From contig JAXHLG010000002.1 of NCBI GenBank assembly GCA_034522495.1, positions 930,001 through 994,000 of the forward strand: 64,000 nucleotides of DNA, read 5' to 3'. The stretch is from JAXHLG01 sp034522495. Lineage in GTDB: Bacteria; Patescibacteriota; Minisyncoccia; Moranbacterales; DUUL01. Positions within the stretch are counted from its first letter, which is position 1; each line of letters begins with the position of its first letter. The notes under the pieces were generated by a model. It was not told where the DNA came from. It saw nothing but the letters and a program-made list of their open reading frames with translations, and searched no databases. Made by a program: the position numbers and the translations under genes. Shown one piece after another: positions 23,780 through 33,266 of the stretch.

Positions 23780-24900
23780 AGAAGGTAATTTTAATAAATA
23801 ATATCATTAGCCCGGTCTGTGTACATATTTGCGATAATTTAAATAATTACTATAAAAAAAATGGCATCGATTTCAAGGTGTTATTTCTGAGCGTGAGCGA
23901 TAAAAACCGAAATTGGAAAGCCGATTTTGATATGAAATTTGATTATGAAATTTTAGATAATTTTGCCATCAGAATTACTGGGAAAGACTTAAACACGTTT
24001 TTTATCAATACATCAATAATAAAATACTTAAATGACGAAAACCCAAATAGAATTATTTGCTTTGGATGGGATCATTTCGCCGCTTATGCATCTAATTGGT
24101 GGTGCGAGAGAAACAAGAAAGAATTTACCCTTTGGTCCGGAAGTACCAAATATGAAAAAAGCTGGAGAAGAACATTACTTAAGCCAATGGTAAAATACAT
24201 CCTCAAAAGAACCGATAATTTTATTGCCTACGGAACAAGAGCTAAAAATTATCTTATTTCATTAGACGCACCAAAAGAGAAAATTAAAATAATATTTCAC
24301 AATGTAGACATTGACAAATTCAGTCAAGAATCAGAAAATTTTAGTCGGAAAGAAAAAAATAAACTTAAAGAAAAACTCGGCATCAAGACTAATAAAATTA
24401 TTCTATTCTCTGGACAACTGATTGAGCGAAAAGGAATTTTTGAACTTTTAAACGGCTTTAATAATTATACGAAACTTGACTCAAATGTCTCCTTACTCGT
24501 CTTGGGCCAAGGTCGAGAAAAGGAAAAAATGGAAGAAATTATTCGAAATAAAAATATTCAAAATGTTTTTTTTACTGGCTTTATTCAGTATAATGAACTT
24601 TATAAGTTCTACTCCATTTCAGATCTATTTATTCTCCCCTCCAGAGAGGAGGTCTGGGGTCTGGCCATCAACGAAGCCATGGCCTGCGGATTGCCGATTA
24701 TCACTACCCACGAAACCGGCGCCAGCGTGGATCTCATAGAAGAGGGCAAAAATGGTTATATAATCCCATCCAACAATTCCAAAGCCATCACCCAAGCTAT
24801 TCAAAAAGTTTTCCAAAACAACCTCCACAAAAAAAACAACTCCTGGCAAATAGTCCAAAAAACTAGAGTGGAGGATGTATTAAAAAAAGTTAAGATATAA
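23776..24900 (+). CDS. Family 4 glycosyltransferase with mosaic base composition
   Basis: The 374-residue GT-B enzyme has IRIICFGWDHFAAYA-like (NRIICFGWDHFAAYAS) acceptor-side sequence, ILFSGQLIERKGIFELLNGF, and the donor motif LFILPSREEVWGLAINEAMA followed by CGLPIITTHETGASVDLI. From about 24640 to 24860 the DNA becomes clearly GC-richer than the rest of the gene, starting within the donor-site block. This suggests a recombination junction inside the gene. The frame is intact. It overlaps the upstream methyltransferase by 4 bases. Confidence 0.88.
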   Translation: MKKVILINNIISPVCVHICDNLNNYYKKNGIDFKVLFLSVSDKNRNWKADFDMKFDYEILDNFAIRITGKDLNTFFINTSIIKYLNDENPNRIICFGWDHFAAYASNWWCERNKKEFTLWSGSTKYEKSWRRTLLKPMVKYILKRTDNFIAYGTRAKNYLISLDAPKEKIKIIFHNVDIDKFSQESENFSRKEKNKLKEKLGIKTNKIILFSGQLIERKGIFELLNGFNNYTKLDSNVSLLVLGQGREKEKMEEIIRNKNIQNVFFTGFIQYNELYKFYSISDLFILPSREEVWGLAINEAMACGLPIITTHETGASVDLIEEGKNGYIIPSNNSKAITQAIQKVFQNNLHKKNNSWQIVQKTRVEDVLKKVKI

Positions 24901-24907
24901 AGCAATC

Positions 24908-27124
24908 ATGTTTATAGACATTCTTAATTTTATTTTTGTTTATTTTATCTCGGGACTAATACTGAGTTTAATAATCCAAAAATTTGCCAAAAAAACTTTA
25001 GACAAAAGTCTTGTTTTTATTTTGGGATTTGGGATTTCCCCACTATTAGTTTCTCTTGTTCTTTATTATTTATACTCATTTTTTCCGGGAAAAGAATGGT
25101 TTTTTTATGCAATAATTATATACACTTTTTATGCGATTCTCTTTATTTTATCTTACGAAGAGGCAAAGATTTTACATCCCAAAAAAATTTTTCCTTTTGC
25201 AATAAAAGTTTTTGAAAAGACAGTAAAATTAGATATTTACAAGAAAATCTTGCTTGGTTTTGTTTTGTTTGTGGTTTTATTTACCTTCGCAAGAAATGTT
25301 TTCTATCCCACCACCTACACAGACGCCGTTGAATACCTAAAGCAAGGTTTTGTTTATAGTCAAGAACATTCGCATGAAAAATTATTAAAGAAGGACACTT
25401 TTTCTGACTTCAATGAAAACAATCCATTATATGGACCAAAGGATGAATTTCAAATGAATAAAGCTATAAGACCGGCGCTCCCTATTTTTTATTCCTTCTT
25501 TTACAAAAACGATTCCCCTAATTCGTTTAATTTCTTTTCAATCAATTTCATTTATTCTTATTATTTTCTGCTCTGCATAATAGTTGTGGCCTACATAATT
25601 AAAAAAAATAAATCAAAATATGTCATCATCGGCCTTTCTTTATTATTATCTTGTTATTTCTTCACCAAACTTTCTTATTCCAATTACAAAACCATGCTAA
25701 CAGCCTTCTTGGCTTCCGCTTCTCTTTTTCTGCTTTATAAAATAACTAGAAACAAGTCCTGGCCTCCCGCTATTTTCCTTGGAATTTTGTGCGGACTGAT
25801 GAGTTTTGTTAACTACACGGGGCTTGTTATTTCCGGAATTATCTTTTTGATTGGGATTTTTGCTTTAAAAACAGATCTTAAGAGAAAGCTTTTAACTATC
25901 TTGATTATTTTCATAACTTTCGCTATTTTTAGCGGAGGCGAAGTAACACAATATCAAAATTTCATCTTCAAAAAAAGTTTCTTGTCTTTTGAAAATAGAA
26001 ATGAGACCTATGACTCCAAGGAATTCAACTCTCGCCTCGCAGGAGAAGGAAAAAAGAATGCAACAGAAAAAGGAGATGAGAAAGAAAAGGATGCAACAGA
26101 AAAAGGAGGCGAGAAGGATGGTTTCAAAACATACACACTTGTCACAAAAAAACTCCAGGCTTTCACTCAAGTACAGTTTTTCGGGTTTATTTTTTGGCTA
26201 TTTTTAGTAATTTTAATCCTTTCTTTAATTAAAAAAACAAGGTTTAACAAATTCTCAAAAATAAATTTACCTTTCATCCTCCTTTTCTTCTTTGTCTTTT
26301 TTGATCCGTTTTTTTTGAATCCCCATAAATTTGCTTATGTTTTGAGTTTGGGATATAGATACACCGCGATTTTATCCGTTTTTGTCGCAATCTTTATAGC
26401 CATGAACTATGAAGTTTTTTTGGATGTTTTGAAAAAAATAAGATTAACTCATTTGAAGTTCCTGCTTACCTTGCCTTTGATTTTGTTTATTCCAACAATC
26501 AGAGATTACATGGTTGAGTGCTTAATGAGTTTGCTTGATAAAATAACTATTTTAACCAATTCAAACTCTTACTACCTTGACAAACTAAATTCTTTCTTGC
26601 TTTTGCTGGCAGTCTCTTCCTTGACTTTATTTATATTCATTTACTTCTACCAAAAATACAAGAAAAAGGAAGCGTTCAATATGGTTAATCTTTTATTCAT
26701 AATAATCTTTTTTATCATTCCCTCTCTCTTCACTATAAACAACAATCAGAGCATTATAAATACATTCAAATATTCGCTCCACAAAAACGAGGCGTTAAAA
26801 ATTCAAAAAGCATCGAAGAACAAGGGCGAAAAAACTGCCTTTGAGGCAATAGATTACATAAATCAAAGCATAGATTCAAATTCTCAAATAGTATTAAAAG
26901 ACATGCCCTTTAGTTTTAATTTTTGGTTATACACCAAAAATAATAGGCGGATTGTAAAAGATGAAGACGACTTCCTTCACGGCAATCAGACGCCAAGAAG
27001 TTTTTACTTACTATCAAGCAAGCAGGGAGATCTCTCAGAGGATAATAAAATAAGCGAAACATCCAACTGTTTTTTAGATGAAAAATTAAATTATTCAACT
27101 GTCTGGAAATGTCAAAAAAAATAG
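24908..27124 (+). CDS. Large polytopic membrane protein, GT-C glycosyltransferase or polymerase-like
   Basis: The 738-residue protein has about a dozen hydrophobic segments, a first extracellular loop with FYPTTYTDAVEYLKQGFVY, as in GT-C enzymes that carry acidic residues there, and a soluble C-terminal domain (from about residue 620). A hydrophilic, low-complexity insert at residues about 380-410 contains two copies of (K)xATEKGxEK, encoded by a DNA near-repeat at 26047-26118. It may act as the sugar polymerase or as a lipid-linked-sugar transferase of this cluster. No specific family could be assigned. Confidence 0.6.
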   Translation: MFIDILNFIFVYFISGLILSLIIQKFAKKTLDKSLVFILGFGISPLLVSLVLYYLYSFFPGKEWFFYAIIIYTFYAILFILSYEEAKILHPKKIFPFAIKVFEKTVKLDIYKKILLGFVLFVVLFTFARNVFYPTTYTDAVEYLKQGFVYSQEHSHEKLLKKDTFSDFNENNPLYGPKDEFQMNKAIRPALPIFYSFFYKNDSPNSFNFFSINFIYSYYFLLCIIVVAYIIKKNKSKYVIIGLSLLLSCYFFTKLSYSNYKTMLTAFLASASLFLLYKITRNKSWPPAIFLGILCGLMSFVNYTGLVISGIIFLIGIFALKTDLKRKLLTILIIFITFAIFSGGEVTQYQNFIFKKSFLSFENRNETYDSKEFNSRLAGEGKKNATEKGDEKEKDATEKGGEKDGFKTYTLVTKKLQAFTQVQFFGFIFWLFLVILILSLIKKTRFNKFSKINLPFILLFFFVFFDPFFLNPHKFAYVLSLGYRYTAILSVFVAIFIAMNYEVFLDVLKKIRLTHLKFLLTLPLILFIPTIRDYMVECLMSLLDKITILTNSNSYYLDKLNSFLLLLAVSSLTLFIFIYFYQKYKKKEAFNMVNLLFIIIFFIIPSLFTINNNQSIINTFKYSLHKNEALKIQKASKNKGEKTAFEAIDYINQSIDSNSQIVLKDMPFSFNFWLYTKNNRRIVKDEDDFLHGNQTPRSFYLLSSKQGDLSEDNKISETSNCFLDEKLNYSTVWKCQKK

Positions 27125-27186
27125 TATTTAAAATTTAGCAAAACATTGATTAAGAAAATAGGACAAAATAAACATCCACTCCACGA

Positions 27187-28143
27187 TCAAAATCTTTTTA
27201 TCAAATATTTTGAAGTGTTGTAGAAAACACTGACGCCTTTAAATGGCCTTTTAAGAGAAAATATAATTAACAAAGGAAAATAATAAAGATTTGCGTTTAC
27301 TTCATTTTTATTTTTCGATATTTTTTCCAGCTTGTTGTAATAATAATCCATGAAAGAAATAATCGCTTTATTTGAAAAACCAATCTTCTTGTTTTTAAAC
27401 TGATCTTTTAGAGACTGCCACAAAAAATTTTGATAACCAATCATCTTCTTGCTATTCACTTTTGTAATCCTATTTTCTCCATGCACTCTTCTCTTCGCAA
27501 TAGGCTCATCAATGCTTCCGGGATAAAGATTTTTAAGCAACGACAACCTTAAACAGAAATGGGTGTCCTGAGAAATTTCCAAATTCTCATTAAACCAAAT
27601 CCTCTCTTTGTCCAAAACCTCTTTTTTGACAGTCAAACCATCCAGAGAAAAATGACCCTTGCCTGCCAATACTAAAAAAAGAAACAAGTTTTCAGGTTCG
27701 ACCACCTCAGAAACAGTAGTCAGCGCCCTTCCTCTCCTCTCCTGCCAAAGTTCCTTTCCTCTTTCATTTTCCAAATGAACACCAATAGCCTCATAAACCC
27801 CATCAACTTCAGAATTGTTTTTAAAAACCTCCTTAGTTCTCTCAAATCTATTCTTCAAATAAAAATCGTCCGCATCTAAAAATGCCACATATTCCTGAGT
27901 GGCTTTTTTGATGCACAAATTTCGAGTAGCTCCCGCTCCCCGATTCTTGCCTCTCGGATGCTGAAACAATTTAACTTTTCCATTTTCCTTCGCGATTCTT
28001 TTGCAAATAGCAAGAGAATTATCATGAGATCCATCTTCCACTAAAATAATTTCTTCAACCTCCTCTTGCTTTAAGGCAGAATCAACGGCATCTTCAACAT
28101 ACTTGCCAGCATTATATACTGGAATTAAAACTGATATTTTCAT
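27187..28143 (-). CDS. Family 2 glycosyltransferase
   Basis: The 318-residue GT-A enzyme opens MKISVLIPVYNAGKYVEDAV, then LVEDGSHDNSLAI, GAGATRNLCIKKA and VAFLDADDFYLKNRF, the standard donor and DxD motifs. A later ENLEISQDTHFCLRLSL segment carries the catalytic-base region. It ends the minus-strand half of the glycan cluster, converging with the plus-strand operon at 27124. It overlaps the upstream gene by an ATGA. Confidence 0.9.
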   Translation of the reverse strand: MKISVLIPVYNAGKYVEDAVDSALKQEEVEEIILVEDGSHDNSLAICKRIAKENGKVKLFQHPRGKNRGAGATRNLCIKKATQEYVAFLDADDFYLKNRFERTKEVFKNNSEVDGVYEAIGVHLENERGKELWQERRGRALTTVSEVVEPENLFLFLVLAGKGHFSLDGLTVKKEVLDKERIWFNENLEISQDTHFCLRLSLLKNLYPGSIDEPIAKRRVHGENRITKVNSKKMIGYQNFLWQSLKDQFKNKKIGFSNKAIISFMDYYYNKLEKISKNKNEVNANLYYFPLLIIFSLKRPFKGVSVFYNTSKYLIKRF

Positions 28144-28964
28144 TTTTTATTTTTTCTCAAAAATTTCAATAAAATTTTTATTACACCTTTCTTTATTCTC
28201 CTAAAATCAATGATTTTCTTTTTTAATCCTCTTTTTGTTAAATTATATTCGGTGCATTCTAAGTGATAACCCCCTCCTGCTAATTTTTTGTTTTTCTGAG
28301 CTTCCGGATTAGAATAAACTCCTTGTTTTTTAATTGTTAAATGTCTATAGTCATGATTTTGATGTATAACTTTATAAAATTTTGAAGCATCTATCGAAAG
28401 CATATCTGAATTCACTGCTTTGTATATCATCCAATTATCCCATCCCACCCTGCCTACAGCAAATGAAGGAATATCCGAAAAAGAATCCTTCTTAAAAATA
28501 AAATAATCGCTTCCAGTTGGAGTGTGAATCTTTCCTTCCTTTTTAACTTTATCCCAAACCTTTTCCGGCCAATTTTTATCAGCAAAATCAATAGAATAAT
28601 CAATATCTGCATCCCACCGTTGACCCACAATCAAAAAATCTTTTTGTGGCAAATGATTATTTATATTTATAAAATCAGGCGTCAATAGGATGTCTGCATT
28701 TATATATACCAGATAATCCTTAGAGCTTTTTTCTCTGGCGATCTTGAAAGCTGAATCAAGAAGAGGCGTTCCATATTCATTTTTTTTAATTTTTGGAATA
28801 TGACCAACTTCAAGCTCTTCAGCAACTTCTCTAACGCCCTCATCATCACCCATTAAAAAAATTTCGCAATTCGCAAGCTCCTTCCAACTCTGAATAGCAT
28901 TTCTTTGTATAATATTGATATGCGGATCTTTAAATGGTTTTGGGATAGTAAAAATTGTAAACAT
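28140..28964 (-). CDS. GT-A-like glycosyltransferase-family protein
   Basis: The 274-residue protein reads FTIPKPFKDPHINIIQRNAI at its start, then EIFLMGDDEGVREVA, LLDSAFKIAREKSSKDYLVY and NADILLTPDF. The last is a DxD-like site after a beta-strand, as in GT-A folds. GSDYFIFKKD and VGWDNWMIYKA are typical of a group of polysaccharide-cluster proteins that make or trim short acceptors. It is coupled to the family 2 enzyme downstream by an ATGA overlap. Confidence 0.7.
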   Translation of the reverse strand: MFTIFTIPKPFKDPHINIIQRNAIQSWKELANCEIFLMGDDEGVREVAEELEVGHIPKIKKNEYGTPLLDSAFKIAREKSSKDYLVYINADILLTPDFININNHLPQKDFLIVGQRWDADIDYSIDFADKNWPEKVWDKVKKEGKIHTPTGSDYFIFKKDSFSDIPSFAVGRVGWDNWMIYKAVNSDMLSIDASKFYKVIHQNHDYRHLTIKKQGVYSNPEAQKNKKLAGGGYHLECTEYNLTKRGLKKKIIDFRRIKKGVIKILLKFLRKNKK

Positions 28965-29061
28965 AGGTTATTTTATTTTTTATAAATAAATGGCTCAAAA
29001 GAGGGAGTGGCTATTGAAATAGTTTCATTCATTATATAAAATTATTTTTAATCTATTAAAT

Positions 29062-30309
29062 TCATTTTCTCAAAATTTCTTTATACAAACTCTTATACTT
29101 CCCTGCTATAACCTTGGAATCAAAATTTTTCACTACCTTTTCCCTGGCGTTTTGGCAAAGCTTTTCATAGTCACTGCCATTCAAGACCCATTTTATACCT
29201 CGAGCAAGATCATCTGGCTTAAATGGTTCTGCCTTGTAGCCATTTAAATGATGATCAACTATGTCCTTTGGACCAGTGGAATCAAAACAAACAACTGGTG
29301 TTCCACACGCCATTGACTCGGCTAAGGTCTTTCCGAAGCTATCCATTATACTAGGAGCCACAAAGATATCAGCAGCGGAATATATAAGTCGTAAGGAAAT
29401 TTGATCTTGAATATAACCAAATAATTTATATTCAAAGCCCGTCTCTTTAATGTCTCTAATTACATCATTGTTTAATTTACCAAAAAAACATAATAAATAT
29501 TTATTTTTATCTAATGATTTCGTGGCATTTAAGAACTTATAAAAACCCTTCCAGTGATTACTATTATCGCCTGCTCCTGTTAAAATTACCTTTTTATCAG
29601 TCTTTAAGTTAAGAATTTTTTTTGCAACTCTTTTCTCAACGGAATAAAAAATATTAGAATCCACGTTATTATTAATCATGCTAACATCAAAATTTTTAAA
29701 TAAATTACTTTCTTTCGCCTTTTCAGCGATCCAATTGCTTATTCCTACTATTTTTGTATGTCTAGGAAGATATTTTCTTTTTCTTTTATGAACAATATAA
29801 GATAAATCAAAAGACCAATTTGATTTTAATTGTTTGCATTTTCCACATTTAGTTTTGTATTTTTTGCAATTAATAGCTTCGGCAACGTGACACCCCCCAG
29901 TCATCGGCCACATGTCCCTAATTGTCCAAACAATCGGTTTTTTTACTTTTCTAAGATGTTTAATGTTTACAAAGCCATTGTTTATCCAGTGTAAGTGAAT
30001 TATGTCAGCCTCTTTGTATTCTTTAGTTTTTGTAAAATCAAAACCAAAAAAACCCGTGCTAAAAATTATTTTTTCTCTTTTCCTATACAAGCTCGCTGAC
30101 AAAGAATCAAATTGCCCCCTTATCATGTTTCTTATTCTGCCCTTCTTGCCGGCCGCCACCGATACCACCCGCTCATCCCCAAATGTTGTTACACTATTCG
30201 TTAAAATTTTAGAATCGAGCCCCAGCTCCAAAAGGCCTTTGTGCAAACAATAAGCGCCTTTTGCCGCCCCGCCATTTAGATCACCTGCTACTATGTGTAA
30301 AATTTTCAT
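29062..30309 (-). CDS. Family 4 glycosyltransferase, WcaC-like group
   Basis: The 415-residue GT-B enzyme has MKILHIVAGDLNGGAAKGAY, the GGAA.GAY loop, and IVWTIRDMWPMTGGCHVAEA followed by CxKYKTKCGKCKQL, the Cys-rich block typical of this colanic-acid type group. The donor side shows DIFVAPSIMDSFGKTLAESM and ACGTPVVCFDSTG. It lies 10 bases from the real end of the frameshifted methyltransferase upstream. Confidence 0.9.
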   Translation of the reverse strand: MKILHIVAGDLNGGAAKGAYCLHKGLLELGLDSKILTNSVTTFGDERVVSVAAGKKGRIRNMIRGQFDSLSASLYRKREKIIFSTGFFGFDFTKTKEYKEADIIHLHWINNGFVNIKHLRKVKKPIVWTIRDMWPMTGGCHVAEAINCKKYKTKCGKCKQLKSNWSFDLSYIVHKRKRKYLPRHTKIVGISNWIAEKAKESNLFKNFDVSMINNNVDSNIFYSVEKRVAKKILNLKTDKKVILTGAGDNSNHWKGFYKFLNATKSLDKNKYLLCFFGKLNNDVIRDIKETGFEYKLFGYIQDQISLRLIYSAADIFVAPSIMDSFGKTLAESMACGTPVVCFDSTGPKDIVDHHLNGYKAEPFKPDDLARGIKWVLNGSDYEKLCQNAREKVVKNFDSKVIAGKYKSLYKEILRK

Positions 30310-30414
30310 TTAATAAAATCTAAAATTCTATATTGTAAACATCTCCCTTGAACCCAAAACCTAAATTTCTGTTAAATTTTTTAAATTTAATTTTGCAATT
30401 CCTCTCCCATAAAC

Positions 30415-31014
30415 TCAAGATTTTTTTTCTCCGCTCCTATCAGCATCATCCAAAAAAACAGAAAATCTTGAATTTAATTTTTTATAAATAAAAGGCAAGG
30501 CGGGATAACGGCTGAACTTGATGCTTTCCTTGTAAGCACAAGGACCATCCACAAAAACCAAATCAAACTTACAATTTTCAATTTTTTGATTCAAAATATC
30601 CTCGTCATACCACCTTAAACCACCTAAGCTCTTTGTATTCTTATTCTTTTTAAGGGGAGCATTGATAAATACTACATACTCTTCCAAGGACTCTTTTTTA
30701 ATAATTTTTTTTAAAATTTTAATCCAGTCTTCACTTTCATCAACTGAATAAATTTTTCCGCTTATTTCATTTTTCTTAAATAATCTTGCGAAAACTACTG
30801 TTGAGATACCAGATCCAAACTCTATAATATTCCTCCTGTTGTTAACTACAATATCATTCAATATTAATCGCAAAGAAGATAAGTCAATAGAGGAATCAGT
30901 TATAGGAAGATAAGTGCCATCCAATAAGTTTGACAGCACACTTGCAGATAAATTCTCTTTCAAAATCGTTTTTTTATTAAAATAAATATCATTTAACTCG
31001 GATAAATTAAGCAT
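30415..31014 (-). CDS. Class I SAM methyltransferase-like protein with probable frameshift near the end
   Basis: The open frame of 199 residues has NIIEFGSGISTVVFARLF (motif I), KIYSVDESEDWIKILKKI, FDLVFVDGPCAY and RFSVFLDDADRSGEKKS, a Rossmann-fold methyltransferase-like pattern. It stops right after an A8 run (plus-strand T8 at 30421-30428). A -1 shift on that run continues the frame as ILSLWERNCKIKFKKFNRNL and onward to a stop at 30320, which fits the W-containing C-terminal helix of the family and leaves a 10-base gap to the next gene. So the full protein is probably about 231 residues. The cause may be a one-base deletion, an assembly error, or slippage. Confidence 0.7.
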   Translation of the reverse strand: MLNLSELNDIYFNKKTILKENLSASVLSNLLDGTYLPITDSSIDLSSLRLILNDIVVNNRRNIIEFGSGISTVVFARLFKKNEISGKIYSVDESEDWIKILKKIIKKESLEEYVVFINAPLKKNKNTKSLGGLRWYDEDILNQKIENCKFDLVFVDGPCAYKESIKFSRYPALPFIYKKLNSRFSVFLDDADRSGEKKS

Positions 31015-31021
31015 ATTATTA

Positions 31022-31945
31022 TTATTTAATTTTTAATTTTTTTAAAATAATAGAAATAATAAACATTGTTTTTCTGCATAATAATGGCAACTTACTTATC
31101 CACATTCTCTTATACATATAAATTTCCTTATCCATTCTTTTATCATATTTATAACCACTGATAAAATTAATTTTTTCAACATTATCAAAATTCACATTCC
31201 ACCTATCAGTTTTACCGCAATGCACCCCGCTACCATCATATCCTATATTATTAATCATTGATCGTACAGGAGTTATGCAATATAGATCAAATTTTTTCAT
31301 ATGAAAATTTATTTTATAGTCTCCAGCGTCCAACTTTCCTTCATGCATTAACTTCAGTGCATTTATTAATTGTGGGTGTGTTTTTTTTATTTTCTTCTTT
31401 AAGTTTTTATTTTTTTTAAGTTCAATATATTGATCTTTTCTTTCAACTACTTTCGTACGCCCTCTATCACTCCAAGTAGCATAAGGAAGACCAAAGTATA
31501 CACTCAAGAAAAAATTATTTTCATGTTTTGTTTTAAATTTTACTGGAACACAATATCCACATATTGCAAAAATTTTTTTATCATTATAGAAAAAATTTAA
31601 AGCATCATTCATATACTTTAAAAACATTGGATGCGATACTTGATCCTCTTCCAAAAAAATAATCTTACCATATTTATCTAATAGATACCTCGCCCCTTCC
31701 CTGTTGTTGTAAACTCTATTATTTTCTTCTCTTTCGAAGATATGCATTTTCTTAAAGCCATTAATACTCTTTAAATACTCTCTAACTTCTGCAACCTCTT
31801 TCTCGTCTCCCTTTTTCGGTGCATCAGAGAATATATATAAATCACTTTCCTTGGCTAATTTGTTATTTTTTAGGGCCTCTACTGTTTTTTTTAGATGATT
31901 GATCCTCTTATAAGTACTCAAGCCAATCGGCGCTAAATTGTTCAT
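31022..31945 (-). CDS. GT-A-like glycosyltransferase
   Basis: The 307-residue protein begins APIGLSTYKRINHLKKTVEA, then LYIFSDAPKKGDEKEV, NRVYNNREGARYLLDKYG and KIIFLEEDQVSHPMFLKYMN. The EED-Q site sits where GT-A enzymes of the GNT-I-like group carry an EDD. Further YCITPVRSMINNIGYDGSGV and HCGKTDRW are found in the same protein group. It probably adds a sugar in the surface-glycan pathway. DNA here is extremely AT-rich. Confidence 0.75.
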   Translation of the reverse strand: MNNLAPIGLSTYKRINHLKKTVEALKNNKLAKESDLYIFSDAPKKGDEKEVAEVREYLKSINGFKKMHIFEREENNRVYNNREGARYLLDKYGKIIFLEEDQVSHPMFLKYMNDALNFFYNDKKIFAICGYCVPVKFKTKHENNFFLSVYFGLPYATWSDRGRTKVVERKDQYIELKKNKNLKKKIKKTHPQLINALKLMHEGKLDAGDYKINFHMKKFDLYCITPVRSMINNIGYDGSGVHCGKTDRWNVNFDNVEKINFISGYKYDKRMDKEIYMYKRMWISKLPLLCRKTMFIISIILKKLKIK

Positions 31946-32190
31946 TTATTTTACTTTATAACTTATCAAATAAATCGGACTAACTGATTTTATTATTGCC
32001 CACGTACTTGCCCTTAGCGGCTTCCATAAAAAATAAGACGCCCATGTTCCCAAAAATTGTGTTAAAAAATTTGCTATGGCCACGCCGACTATGCCTATTT
32101 TCGGTATTAAAATAATATTTGCCAATATGTTAATTGTAACAACAATTAAATTATTACACAATCTATCTTTTTGTAAATTTTTTTAATCAT
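31946..32190 (-). pseudogene. C-terminal remnant of a Wzx-type oligosaccharide flippase
   Basis: About 75 residues remain: KNLQKDRLCNNLIVVTINIL, then ANIILIPKIGIVGVAIANFL and TQFLGTWASYFLW. The ILIPKIGIVGVAIA block is the hallmark of the eleventh to twelfth helix region of polysaccharide flippases. An in-frame stop lies just upstream, and no more of the gene is found in the following about 80 bases before the sulfotransferase. The only start codon is a TTG inside the fragment. The flippase role may have passed to the ABC exporter at 37550-39298. Confidence 0.75.
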
Positions 32191-32269
32191 GCTGTAAGTT
32201 TATTTTATTTTTATTTTTTTTAATTAAAGTTTTTTCTTGTAATGATTTTTCCTGTTTTATTGTTAGTAA

Positions 32270-33196
32270 TTATTTAAAAACTTTATCTGTCTGTTTCTTG
32301 AATTTTTTTCTATAATATAATCTTTTTACAAATCCTATAAAAAAAACAAAACATTTTTTAATTAATTTTAGTTCTTTTAGGTTTTTATAATCGACATCAT
32401 AATTAAAATATTCTAATAATTTTTGATTGTTTTTATTGAAGTAATTAATCTCGTACTGTTTTAATTCTTTTTTCCAAAGAAAAATGCTTTTTGTATCTGC
32501 TTTTTTACCAACTTTTGATGATTTTATTGCAAAACTAGGCTTAATCAAACCTTTTCCAGATAACATAGCCTCTTTATATTCAATATTTAAAAAATTACAG
32601 ATATTATTAAGTTCATTTTTGGGATCAGAAACTAACTCTTCATATTTTATAGTCATTACTTTTTGAGGATATAATTTATTTAATAATAAACAGTCTTCAA
32701 CCCTTTCTTTCCAATCCCTTGCTCCTTTAAGGATATCCTTATAACCCCAATTTGTTTTAATTGTAGAGTTATAGACAGCTCTTCCATCTCTAACGATATG
32801 AATAAATTTTGCATCTGGAAAAGTATGCACTAACAAATTAAAATGTTTATAATTGTGAGGTGTGTGCTCTACCCAATATTTAAATTTTTTATTTTTATTT
32901 TTAGTATTATATTCATTTATAATATTAAATATCGTATATTTTACATCTCTTGATATTATTTTATTTATATTGTTATGAATTTGTAAATCATAAAACATAA
33001 CATGATTCATAAGATATTCTTTTATATAATCTTTATTTAATTTTCCAAATATTAGCTCCTCTCTTAATAATTCATGCATATAATGCATTTCGGGAAGTGT
33101 TATAATATCATCTCTTGAAGATATACTTGAAGCTAGAAAAGTTGTTCCGCTTCTTGGTGCTCCCATTATAAATATTGGTTTTATTTCTTTTTTCAT
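32270..33196 (-). CDS. Sulfotransferase family protein (1)
   Basis: The 308-residue protein has the 5'-PSB loop IFIMGAPRSGTTFLASSI (residues about 8-25) and the 3'-PB motif FPDAKFIHIVRDGRAVYNS (about 128-146), the two PAPS-binding elements of sulfotransferases. Length fits. It should transfer sulfate from PAPS to a sugar hydroxyl in the glycan. A second, diverged sulfotransferase lies next to it. No PAPS synthesis gene is in the window. Confidence 0.88.
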   Translation of the reverse strand: MKKEIKPIFIMGAPRSGTTFLASSISSRDDIITLPEMHYMHELLREELIFGKLNKDYIKEYLMNHVMFYDLQIHNNINKIISRDVKYTIFNIINEYNTKNKNKKFKYWVEHTPHNYKHFNLLVHTFPDAKFIHIVRDGRAVYNSTIKTNWGYKDILKGARDWKERVEDCLLLNKLYPQKVMTIKYEELVSDPKNELNNICNFLNIEYKEAMLSGKGLIKPSFAIKSSKVGKKADTKSIFLWKKELKQYEINYFNKNNQKLLEYFNYDVDYKNLKELKLIKKCFVFFIGFVKRLYYRKKFKKQTDKVFK

Positions 33197-33266
33197 TTTT
33201 TATAAAATTTATTATATGCTTTTATAATATTTAAATATTTCATTATAATTTACATAGATATTAAAT

